This document shows, in pieces, positions 44,431-56,800 of a stretch of 64,000 bases of DNA. The translations under genes and the position numbers were made by a program. Source of the stretch: Apoderus coryli (taxonomy: Eukaryota > Arthropoda > Insecta > Coleoptera > Attelabidae); contig OU452199.1 of the NCBI GenBank assembly GCA_911728435.2, positions 26,236,860 to 26,300,859 of the forward strand. Direction: 5' to 3'. Within the stretch, counting starts at the first letter, position 1, and each line of letters starts with the position of its first letter. The notes below the pieces were generated by a model that was not told the DNA's origin, made no database searches, and was given only the letters and a program-made list of their open reading frames with translations.

Positions 44431-44815
44431 GCTAAACTGTAGGCCCAAGAACTCTCACAAATATATATAACTAAAGAAATGGCTATACCTAGTTGTAGAG
44501 GCCAATAGTATAGAGAGAGAGAGAGATCTATATTATTGAATTTGCGACCTTCTTGGTGTCGTACTCAACATGGAAACGGGAATACGCTGTTTCGCAAATT
44601 GATAGTGTGTAATAATTTAAGAGCAGCAGTGACCGAATTTAGTAAACATGAATGAAAATATTCATAACATGCTACTTGAATATTACTTGTTCTACATGAC
44701 AAAACAACCACATAGACCAAATAGCACATATAAATCTAACTTAAACACTGCAATGGTATGTGAGTAATAAAGTTCATTAATAGTAGACATTTAATATTAA
44801 ATATATATTATATTA

Positions 44816-44821
44816 TTTATT
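44816..44821 (-). terminator. Poly(A) signal of the ZAD gene
   Basis: AATAAA on the minus strand 71 bases beyond the ZAD gene stop codon at 44892-44894. Confidence 0.7.
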
Positions 44822-44891
44822 GATGGTTTAGTTAATAATTTACATTAAGTTAAATAAAACACACTTAATATATTCTATATTTTTAACTGAT

Positions 44892-47800
44892 TTACATTAA
44901 CATGTCTTGTGACTCTGTTGCATCCAACAAATCAATACTGCTTGTTTCAAAATCGATATTAGCCCGGGAAGGGCCACTGTGTATATTAGTACTATCTGCA
45001 GTATGACTCTTCTCATTACCACCCAACGATTTACGTATGTATTGTTTCAATTGCACTTTGGGTTTCTGTGCTATCAGATTTTCAATGTCGCTTTTATGTA
45101 TTGGTTTTAACATAGCATTTATAATTGACCGATTACCGCTTTTGAGTACTACTTTGCCCGCCTTGATCTCTAACAATCCTAGACAAAACATAAAATTTAG
45201 AATAGTATTTTTCTTAAAACGAGCTCTGCTGATAACACGTTTATCCATACATAGCAATACTAGCAACTAAAGTATAATGCATAAAAAATCGAATTTGAAC
45301 CACCTGTATATTTACATCAAGCATGTCTAAATTGAGTTTCACAGGTTAAAAACATTAAATTCAGACTGTAATGAACAGGAGAAAATGTACACCTGTTGGC
45401 AACGCCGCTAGGCGCCTAGTTATACTCGAGCTGGTTGGTCCATGGTACAATAAGTTATTGTACCATGGGTTGGGCTGTGTGTGTCTTCGTCTTTATATAC
45501 ATCATGACGTGTTCCACATCACGAGCGAATATTATCGAGTTTCCCAATTTTTCATTTCATGTGCGGTGTCTTCCATTTTTTATGCCATTACATATTATTC
45601 AGTATACCTATACCTTATAACCCTCAAATTCTAGTTTTATAAAAAATACTACATTATGGGAACTAAATTTGAGGAATAATAAAAATATAGTTTGGAAAGT
45701 ATTTTTTAGAAATTTACCTTCTTTGGCCATTTGCTTCATTTCATCTTTAGTCATAATATATTTCTTTACTTTTACTGATTTTTGTGGAGCGCTGTCAATA
45801 TCATTCGAAGAATTTGTGAAAGAATCCACAAATATTCCTGATTGAGTAGTCTGAAAAATATATATGTACTTGAAAGTTTTTACAATTTGAACTAATACAC
45901 ACCGGTTCCATAGCATTCATTTCCGTTATCTGTTCCATAGGAGCGATTATAGGATTTTTTACGTCAGTTATTTGTGGCAATTTTCGCTGGACCGTAGTTT
46001 TTCGCTGATAGACTTTTGTATCTGTAAGCAATCAATCAAAACAAACTACTATTATTATTATTAATAAAGATCTTACTTTCGTTGCGAACAATTGGTTTGA
46101 TAACATTGTTCTCTGGTACGATTTCTTGTGAATCAGGAGCGTATTTCTCTTCAAAAGGACAGTCTTGAATGGAACTATCATTGTTCTCGTTAGTAGAAGT
46201 CTCGTTTAAGAATTCCACCTGTTCTTCTAATTCAGGCGGTGGCTGTATCGGGTTTTGTACCAGTTCAGGTTCAGTTTTATTACTGGAATTAGGGTCTGTA
46301 AAATACCATTAGTCATGCATTAAACGATGAGTCAAAGGGTATTGCTGTTAATAACATAAATACTGACAAAATTACTGGCTTTACTTATACACGGAATTTT
46401 ATTTAAATAAGCAGGGCCTCAATCTAATTTTGTTTAACAATTTATTCATGTTAATAACTTTGACAACTATTATTTATTTAACATACATCATTGATTACCG
46501 CAAATAATATCTGGAACTCAAAGGAGAGATATGGATTCAATTTCATATGTAAATTTATGAAAATGATCCACTCTCGAGTTAAAATTCACTCTGTACATCC
46601 AGTATAGTATTGTCCACAATTAAGTTAGCAAATGAATCGAGGAAACAGTTCTATATTTGAGATCCAGAATCAGTTTTGACAAAAATAGTTTCCTTTAGTA
46701 CTTCAAAATATCTTTTTCCAAAACCTTGCAATTTAAGAAAATTCAAAATAAATCAAAACGCTCATGTTTTTAGGTGAAGGGAACCCTTACGAAAGTCTAT
46801 ACTATTTTTCAAACTCAATTCAAAAATGTGATGATATAGGGCATTCCATTGCAAAAAAAAAAACAAATCTTTAGACATCACACTCTTTTTTTGAATCACC
46901 CTGTATATTTTAAATTATTTTTAAAATGTAGTCTTAATGGACCTATACAATGTCCGAAAAATGTATCTAGTTTTCTCATAAAACTTCGTAGCGTCCGTCG
47001 TAACTCCCAAGTTTTGAATCTTCTCACAGTTCTATTTCGGTTATTAATTTTATTTTATTTTTTAATTAATCCATTACGAAGAGGAGCGGTATGTATTCAT
47101 AAATCAAACGATGCGACGTCTGCTCCACAAAATTCTTTTTTGAACATTTATCCGCGTTTTGGTTGGATAACACAACATAAATAAAGATTAATAAGCACGA
47201 TCGACCGAATATTCGTATAATAAATGTAAAACTTCATTAATTATACCCATTTCACCTTCTGGGGACTGAAACTTTTGAGCACACAGTTCATTCTTAATTT
47301 TCTGAAAGATATACAATTCGCCGGGACTGTACGAAGGATTGCCAACAATTCCAAGTTTTGTTGCTATAAAAAATGAATTTTTGTGCAAGCTGTATGAGAA
47401 CTAGTACCGTCTTGGTGATTCTTTATTGATTTTCGAACCTCAGCTATGACTTCGGCTAATAGTTTTTTGATCGTACAGAGAAACTCTTGCTATATGAAAT
47501 AATTTTCAGACAAATGTTGTTTATAAACAATTTATCGATTAAAGAAACTTAAAAAACGCGCAAATATTTATAAACATTTCAATAATCAGAATCGTCCAAA
47601 ATCCAGACTTGATGAACTAACTACACTAACAATTGTTGGTGAGGTTGATAGATATTATTGAAACACGTTTTCCGTTGAAATATATTCATGACGTCGAGAA
47701 TACCTACAATACAGACGAGCTTGCGCGAAATAGCGTACTCATAACTAAAGCAGAAGACTGGGTTCCTTTGAGAACCAATGTTATCGACCCCCGGCAAAGC

Positions 47801-50800
47801 AACGGAACGGACGGCCTATGGACTCACCATGTTAATACAGATAAGGAGTGGAAATAAAATGCACTCTAAAAATTCTTTGTTTCAACAAGAAATGATGTAC
47901 ATAGTTTGGGTTCCTAATTACTTTTGATGTATTATAAATTATGATATAAAAATTATTTGATTATTTCTTTTCTTGTGGTGGTTTCACTTTATAACAAAAT
48001 ACACGTAAACATAATAATAATTAAAAATAAAGTATAAAGTAAAGTTATGTTGTGAATCAGCTGACTCTAAAACGATCTTCAAAAAGTCTTTTTGGACGTC
48101 AATTCACGATTCTTGATGTGGGCGTGCTTAATAATAACTTAAACGCTAATTACGTGAAGGTAAATAAGGATTTCAAAAACTCCCTAATGGCAGACGAATC
48201 AATATAAACAAGTTCAAATGAATCAACAGAAGAAGTTGGACGGTGTTTCTCAGAGTACTATTATTCTCTTACCCTCATTGAAAGAACAATCAAAAACTTA
48301 AATGTTTAAGGAACAAATGTTAAAAGAGTCTTCTCCACAAATATTTTGAATTACAATATTAGGTGAGTACGCAATATTAAAACGAAGCAGACATGTTTGG
48401 TGTACTTGGTAGACATCATCAGTAGTATTACATAGAATAGTTAATTAGTTATTAGTGCCTTGTTGTAAATAGTTTAAGTTAAGAAACAGAATGCGTTGGA
48501 CATGATATAAATATTAAAAATGTATTACGAGTGTAATATGTTCAATATTACGTTCAAACATCAAAGGCAGTTTGTGAAAATATCTTTTTTATAAAATTAT
48601 TCAGTTACATAACAACTTATGGGTTTTTAATTTCCTCTTTCTTTTATGATTATTAAATGTTTAAGTTTAATTAGGAATTGTTTAAACCAAAATATGTCTG
48701 TACATAACTGTACTTTAACCCGGTGGCCGTTTCGTCGATCCTCTACTCATGAGTGATGATTGGTCAATAGTTAGCAGCCAGACTCTCGATTTAGCTGCAG
48801 TATATATCCCCACACGGATACCTACGTGTTGTGAAAGAAATGTGTATGAGGTACGTTAAGCACTGAATGTCGCCAAACACATCTCGATGTGGATCGACAA
48901 ACTCTCGAAACTAAAGTCTTGTTTTGTTAACCAAGCCCAAACTATAGCCATCCCAATAGGGAATAATGAGCGCTCTATGTGTTGGTAATTGGACCTAATT
49001 GGGTCAGCGGCCTCTTATCCGTCCGTTATAATGAATTTTCTATTCACATTACCATTTAAGTCAAACATATATTTACAAAATACTTTTATTTATTTTTGTT
49101 ATTGTGAATTATTCTTTGGTTGACATAACAATATTCATTTACTCATCGGTTTAATTAGAGAACGTGATCGTATCACTTTGATATCAACAAGTCGTGCATG
49201 CGTAGTAAAACATAAAAGGAAACTTAATCTCTAATCTAAGATTCTCTCACCTCTCCGTTAAATACAACCAGTAATATTAAGTTCACTTACCCAATTTGAG
49301 GTAAAACGTCGACATTTGAGTACTACCACCGTCATAGCTAGGCATTACAATACTTTGATTGGTGTTGTTAGGCCTATCGATATCAGTGTCCGCCAAATTA
49401 CTGAAATGTTCCTCATTAGGCAAAAAATCTAAATTATTGTCTTCACTAGCGTCCTCCTGATCATCGTACTTTAGTTCTGACAGTACCTCCTGTTCTATTT
49501 GGTCTTCGTACTCCATTTGAGCATGCTTCAGCTCGTGTTGTTCCAGCTGATCGTAAGTATCAAAACTGAAAATGAACATATTTCAAATTTGATAACCAAA
49601 TATTTCACTACGGGAAATACCAATTCTTTGGTAGCTACCTGTAATCGCATTTGTCACAAGCGAATGGTAAATATTGTAAATGCGTTGTGATATGCTCTTT
49701 GACTGCTTCTGCACTCTCAAAAGCTGTATTGCAAATCACGCATTTCAAGTTTACCATTGAGTGGATAACGCTGTGGTTAATTAAATTTTCTTTTTTCCTA
49801 AAAACAAAAAATAAATATATAAAGTTGGAACTAGATGGTAGCAAAGATTTACTTGAAAGCCATACTGCACACATCGCACTTGTGATGACCAATACCACCT
49901 TCTGACGTGTAACCTACCATAGCGGCATAATGACTGCGCATGTGCCGCGTCAAATGGTGACTCATTAGGAACGTACGTTTGCATAACTTACAGGGATAAG
50001 GTCTCAGACCAGCATGAGATGTGATGTGACGAGTTAATTTGATAGCTGTGTCGAAAGCGGCATCGCAATAGTTGCATTTATGGGGCTTGTCAATAGCATG
50101 CACTTGTAAATGCCTGTCGAGACCCTGAGATGGGAAAAGTAAATAGTATATTATTCAATAATAGCATTTATATGTCATATTGTATTTTGTTCACCAATAT
50201 TTGATTAGTACATATGTTGTTTTATTAGTTTCTTCATATTAAGAACAATAGTTTACCCATAAAGAGTTAATAAAAGCCATTTTTGTACAGGCGCCCGAAT
50301 TTCGGGTAGTATGTCAATTTCACTATCACTTATTTCGAATCTAGATTAACTTTTAGCCCTCCATACAATACACAATAATATATGTATTGCATAATATACC
50401 TAGTATAAAAAAGTAATTAGTTCCATGGAAAAAAATATTACCGGAAGAACGTGTTCAAGGTCATTTTAGACGTAAATAACCATTTAAAAAGATATCTTTG
50501 TATCATTCTGTCAATACGTGTACATGATTACTAGAAAACGGATCAACAGATTTTCACCAAATTTGAAAAACTTATTTACTAAATTAAATGGAAAATTAAA
50601 TTAATGTATACAGGACATGCGTAATTGATTTGAAAACGGGACTAAAAGTTAAATAAGATTAAGGAACTAATATTAATTAATTTGGCTCAAAAGGATATCC
50701 GAAATAATAGTAGTTAGTATACACAAGGCGTCGATAAAGAAGTTAAGTAGAGACAAAATGAACAGATTACTTTCGACCTAATCCGAATCAGTTTATACAG

Positions 50801-53800
50801 GGTGTTAGTAAATAAGTGCGACAAACTTCAGGGGGTATTTCTGCATGAAAAAATAATGTCAGTTTGCTATATAAACATATGCCCCCAAATGCTTCTGAGA
50901 TACGCGGTGTCAAAGTTTTTCTTAAAAACTGAAGATTTATTGATTGCTCTGAAATCGGTGGAGATATGCAAACGAAATTTAGTGAGTTTTAAGAGGTAGT
51001 TATTGCGCCTTTTTTGGCAAGCAATTAAGAATTTTATGTTCATCAGTGGCGCGCATACGGGTAATGATCTCAATATTTTTAAAGAAAAAAATGGTACGCC
51101 ACTGGAATTTTTCAAATAAAAAATCATTTTGCAATTCCTCGTTCAATTTGTGATAACAAATTGTTCTTGCTTTTTTATCGTAGGGGGCATCGTCTTTGTG
51201 CAAAAAACATCTTACCCCGTATTTTTCAGTTGTTTAATACATTATCAAGAACTATCTAATACAATAAACATTAAACCAAAACAATAAGAGAAAATAACAA
51301 CAATAATAAAGAAACGCTAATTTGATATTTCGTTGAAATATTCGTATTAAACAAAATGTTGACAGTAGCCTACTAGCGTCGCCGCGAGATGTTTTATTTT
51401 TTTGCACAAAGGCCCCCTACGATAAAAAAGCAAGAGAGATTTTTTATCACAAATTGAACGGGGAATTCCAAAATGATTTTTAATTTGAAAAATTCCAGTG
51501 GCGTACCTATTTTTTATTCAAAAAAATTGAGATCATTACCCGTATGCGCGCCACTGATGAACATAAAATTCTTAATTGCATGTCAAAAAATGCGCAATAA
51601 CTACCTCTTAAAGCGTACTAAATTTTATTTGCATATCTCCAGCGGTTTCAGAGCAATCAATAAATCTTCAGTTTTTAAGAAAAACTTTAACACCCCGTAT
51701 CTCAGAAAACGAAGCATTTGCGGACATATGTTTATATAGCAAACTGTCATTATTTTTTCATGCAGAATTACCCCCTGAAGTTTGTCGCACTTATTTACTA
51801 ACACCCTGTATATTAAAGAAAACAAATATAAATATTTTTAAAAATTCGAATATTTTTTTATATTAGTAGAAAATTCAATCATATCGCTTATATCAAATTA
51901 TAAAAAAGTGTTCGTATTGACCGAATAGGCCACTTACTAAACAAAGATGCTACAGGTTAAATATTTAGAAAGCACTGCGTGTAAGAAAATTCCTGTAGCG
52001 ACTTCTTTCATTCTCGGTATATAAATGTTTGTCTTTTGTGTTCTTACTCTGAATAATTTTTTTTTTAGTTCAAATTAAATCATGATTTCAATCAGCCTAA
52101 CCATGCTTAGCACAAACAAATCAAGTGTTATATTATCATTGTTATTTGTAAATAGCACCGAGCTTGCCGAAAATATATATATTACTTCCCAAAATCCTTA
52201 ATATCTCTGTTCGTACCTGTTGGAAGACAAAACTTTTATCGCACTCTTGGCACATATACGGGTGCATTTTCTGATGCCTATCCATATGTTGCTCTAAATC
52301 CTCATTTGTTAAAAATATTTTATCGCACTGTTGACAATAATATTTGGGTACACGTTCGTGAATTTTCTCATGGCGCCGCAACACTGAAGAACGAGAAAAT
52401 GACTTGTTGCATACAGAGCATTCAAAGTTGCCTTTTGCATCTGAAACCAACATCAAGCATACTGATTTGAGGGTACATATTGTTTGTTTTTATTTTTATA
52501 AACTGATGTGAATGTCACATATTTTTACACACAGATAATTAAAGTATATAAGAAAAAAAATGTTCTATCTATATAATATATTATCTCCCTTCCTATTGGA
52601 CAAAAAAAAAACATAAAGATCAGCCACAGAAATCAACTTAATGATTTGTGTAATATTCATGTTTAATACAAAATTATGTTAATTTTCACAGAGTAGTAGT
52701 GAAATAATATTATTATTGAAATAAAGAATAACCTGAATATATTACTAAATATTAATAATATAATCCCAAAACCAAAAGCATTACTTAAACAAACAATCAG
52801 TCTTCTACCATAGCTGGTCTATGAGGAAAGCAGAACACACAAAATAAACCAAAATCCCAAAATATCAAGAACACATGAATCTCATTTATTTTACAACAGT
52901 CAACAAGATCATATTTCGGAACCGAAAGAAACCACCTCCTGATATGGTTCATTAACATAGTTTTACTATTTATATTTTTCATATATTCAAGGACAGTATC
53001 AAAAAGTCGCGCAGTTAACTAAGAGTAAGATATTTGCCCAATTGTTTTTGACGCTGTTTTCGGTCTTATTATTCCTTTTACTTTGTTTCTAGTTTCATAA
53101 TAGTACTGTCATTTTTTAATAACAATAAAATTTGTTACGGCTACTAAAAATGTTTTATTTTGGTTTACTAACCGTATTGCGATGTTGCCATTGTCTGATG
53201 GCTTGTCTAAAGAAAGCTATGGGACTACTTTTAAGAGTTAGGTTAGGAAAATATATGTTTCAATACTTGAGTTTAATACATAAATATTCCCTAATAATGT
53301 AAAAAAATCTACCTGAATGTGTAGACATATGCTGGGAAAGATCAGTTTTACTAACAAAATTCTTTCTACAAATCTCACATGAAAACGAACGTTCTCTACT
53401 ATGCGATTTAACATGAATATCGTACAGATGTTTCAATGGAAAAGTACGCTCGCAGTCAGGACACGCATAACATGTCGCGTTCATCTGGTTCAAACACTAA
53501 AATAGTCAAAATATTACAAATCACAATTAATCATTAATCAAGCAACTAATTACAGATTCAGTTGTGTCCTTCCGCACAATAGCGTCGGTTGTATGCTCTC
53601 CCCCTTCTGAGAATAGTCTAGTTTCATCATTGTCTATGTCATTTCCAACTTCTGGTGAATTACCTTCCTGGCGGCTATCTATTCGATCATTATCACTAAA
53701 TGTAAGTGTTATAACTTCAGAACCATGCTCCATTTTGACACGCTTCGATTTATAATTCTTTGAAGATTCTGTTTGAGACGGCCGTTTCTGTTAAAAAAAA

Positions 53801-56800
53801 CATAATTTTCAAACCACACATTCATTCCATTACTCCTGCCCGCCGGGAGGACTGTGAGGTTCTACAATCCGATTTGGTCAGGCTGCAGGACTGGTGTAGT
53901 ATCAATAAGTTTGGTTGAAACATTTCAAAATTTAAGTATATGTCTGTTTGACTCACGACAACGTTACGCGATATTTTGGTGAAAACGAAAATTACGTTAA
54001 AACTCTCTCGAAAGTCATTCGGTTTTAGATGCAAATTCTATTTTACTTTCCCACACACGGAATCTCTCGACCCCTACCTCAGTCTGATTGCACTGAATTA
54101 GACTGGAAAAAAATCGTATGCATAGGTAAATTCAGTATTTTTGTCCGCTATGTCAAAAAATTATTTCTACTTTATTATATTTACGGACACAGATTATTTT
54201 TGTAATTATCAAAAATGTTTATTGCCAATAATTAAGTACAGGTGAGTAGAATATTTAAAATTTAAAAAAAATAGATTTTAAGAGTTGATACACCCAGTGG
54301 CATCCGGTTTTTGTTTAATTTACTTCCTTTAAAATTCATGGATTCGAAGATAGATCAGATAACACAGGCCAACACACATTTTGGTGCCTGCGATTTTTTA
54401 ACTGTTCCTGAGTAATTTTTGGATGCAGAATGTAAAAAGGTTCTCAGATTTTGTCTATCAGATTTAGTTTTTGAGATTTTTTAAAAAATTGTGTATATAA
54501 TTTACGTTATAACTGTTATAATATATAATATTACTATTGACAGTTAAAAAAAACAAAGACACATGGATTTAAGTATTTATTGCAAAAACTTAATTTACAT
54601 AATTACATTAGTCACTAATCACATAAAAATTTTCTTTTATACGATTTTCTAGAATGGAGTTTACTAGGGCAGTCTCGCTGAAGGCTCCAGCAGTAGTCCG
54701 CCATCATGTGGCTATCCCATCGTCCTTGATAACGATCTTCCATAGTTTTAATATCCTGGTGGAATCTTTCCCCCTGTTCTTCACTACAATCACCTAAGTT
54801 TTCTGGAAAACGATCTAGGTGGCTGTGGAGGTAGTGAACTTTTATACTCATGTTACAGCCGAGAATATTAAAATTTGAAAGCATAGTTTCCACTAATTCT
54901 ACGTAATTGTCTGCTTTATGATTGCCAAGAAAATTTTGTACTACTTGAACAAATGAACTCCAAGCGTTAGATTCAGTCTCGTTCATTGATGTGGTGAATT
55001 GTGGATCTTTAACAAGTTGCCTTATTTGAGGACCATCAAATATACCAGCTTTTAGTTTTTCCGTGCTAATGCCAGGAAATTTACGTGACAAATACCCAAA
55101 ACAATTTCCATCTCGATTTAAGGCCTTCACAAATTGCTTCATTAGGCCTAGCTTGATATGCAAGGGCGGAAGTAAGATTTTTTCTCTTGAAACCAAAGGT
55201 TCGTTGATCACGTTTTGTATTCCTTGAATCATGACATCTCTTGAAGGCCAATTTTTGTTAACCCAGTGCTCATTTTTAGCTCTGCTGTCCCAAAGGCACA
55301 AAAAACAAGGATATTTTGTATAACCACTCTGCTGTCCAAGGAGGAAGTTAATCATTTTTAAATCAACACAAATTGACCACTGATGTTCTTCGTATTTAAT
55401 TTTTCTCAAAACTAATGCTATTGTTTCATATTCTTCCTTCATGGTAGTAGAATGACCAATAGGAATTGAGCCATATTTGTTACCGTTATGTAAAAGAACA
55501 CATTTTAAACTACGTTTTGAACTGTCAATAAAAAGGCGCCAATCATCTGGAGTGTATTCAGGCAAACCCATTTTTTCTAAGAGCCCTTTTATATTGTTAC
55601 AGAATACCAAGTCATTTTCCTGAGTGAAAAAAGGCAGCAGATCCTTATCTCTTTTACGATAAAATGTAATATTAGTACCTCGACAAAGTAGATTTTTTTC
55701 TTTTAATCTGGATGCAAGTAATTCAGCGGATTCCTTTGAGAGATTCAGGTCTCTTATAAGATCGTTTAGTTCTTCTTGATTGAAACACTGCGGAGTTGCT
55801 AAATCTGCTTCAAAATCGCTGTCGTTTTCTGATTGAATTCTTTTAACTTCGTCAGACGTTGATGTTTCTGTATCATCTTCTGTCAGTTTGGGTAGACTGC
55901 TGAATGATGGAACGGGTATTTCTTCCGAATGCACTACAGGCCTTCTTGCAGAATCTAGATCAGGATATGTCCATTTGTGTCTATTGTTTCTATTTATGCC
56001 TTTAATATTAACGAGACAAAAATAGCAGTCGTCATGATGGTTCCGCGGTTCTCTCCAAACCATTGGTACACCAAACTTTAGGCACTTCCTCTTTCCAGTT
56101 GTCCACTGTCGCAAATGTTCAACACATGTTTTACATATGAAATGTGGGGCCCAAGATTTATCTTGATCTCCTAAATGAACGCCAAAATAGGCAAGATAAG
56201 CTCTTTTCACAAAGTCAGAAATCCTTTTTCTGCTCTCTTTCAAAGTGTATTCACCACACACATAACAAAAAACATCGGGATGATTTACACAGGTACGTCT
56301 GCTTGTGGATGCCATTGTTTCAGTTTAGTGTCTTGATACTACAAAACGACCAAAATTTACACAAAATGATAGCACAACTTTACTTGGGAAAACTCAGTAA
56401 TATACTAAATCAAGTACAGCCAAGCAGGTATAGAAGGATCGGGTCATAGGCAATTACAGGTATAAAAGTAAGTAAGAGCATTGTATTGAGTAGTTCCTAG
56501 TATAGGAACATTGGGTCAGGGACAATTCCAGGTATCCATTTGGCTAATTAGATTCTGGGAAATTCCTATTTTGACGATTAAGTACATATTTATCTCTTTA
56601 TTTGTTGTCCTTTATCAGAAAAAAATATATCATTTAACCTGTAACGTGTATCTCAAAAACTAGAGCTGATAGAAAAAATCTGGTGGCATTTTTGGAATCA
56701 GCACATTAAAAACATCTAAAATCAGATGTTAGATTTCTGGCACCAAATTTTTTTTTTCATTTTGTTGGCCTGTGTAATAGATTTGGCAAGTTCTACAGTC

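Noticed and set aside
50867..51825. Several open frames of 65-88 codons on both strands
   Set aside because: They are mirror translations of the two arms of the foldback MITE, with no independent evidence of coding.
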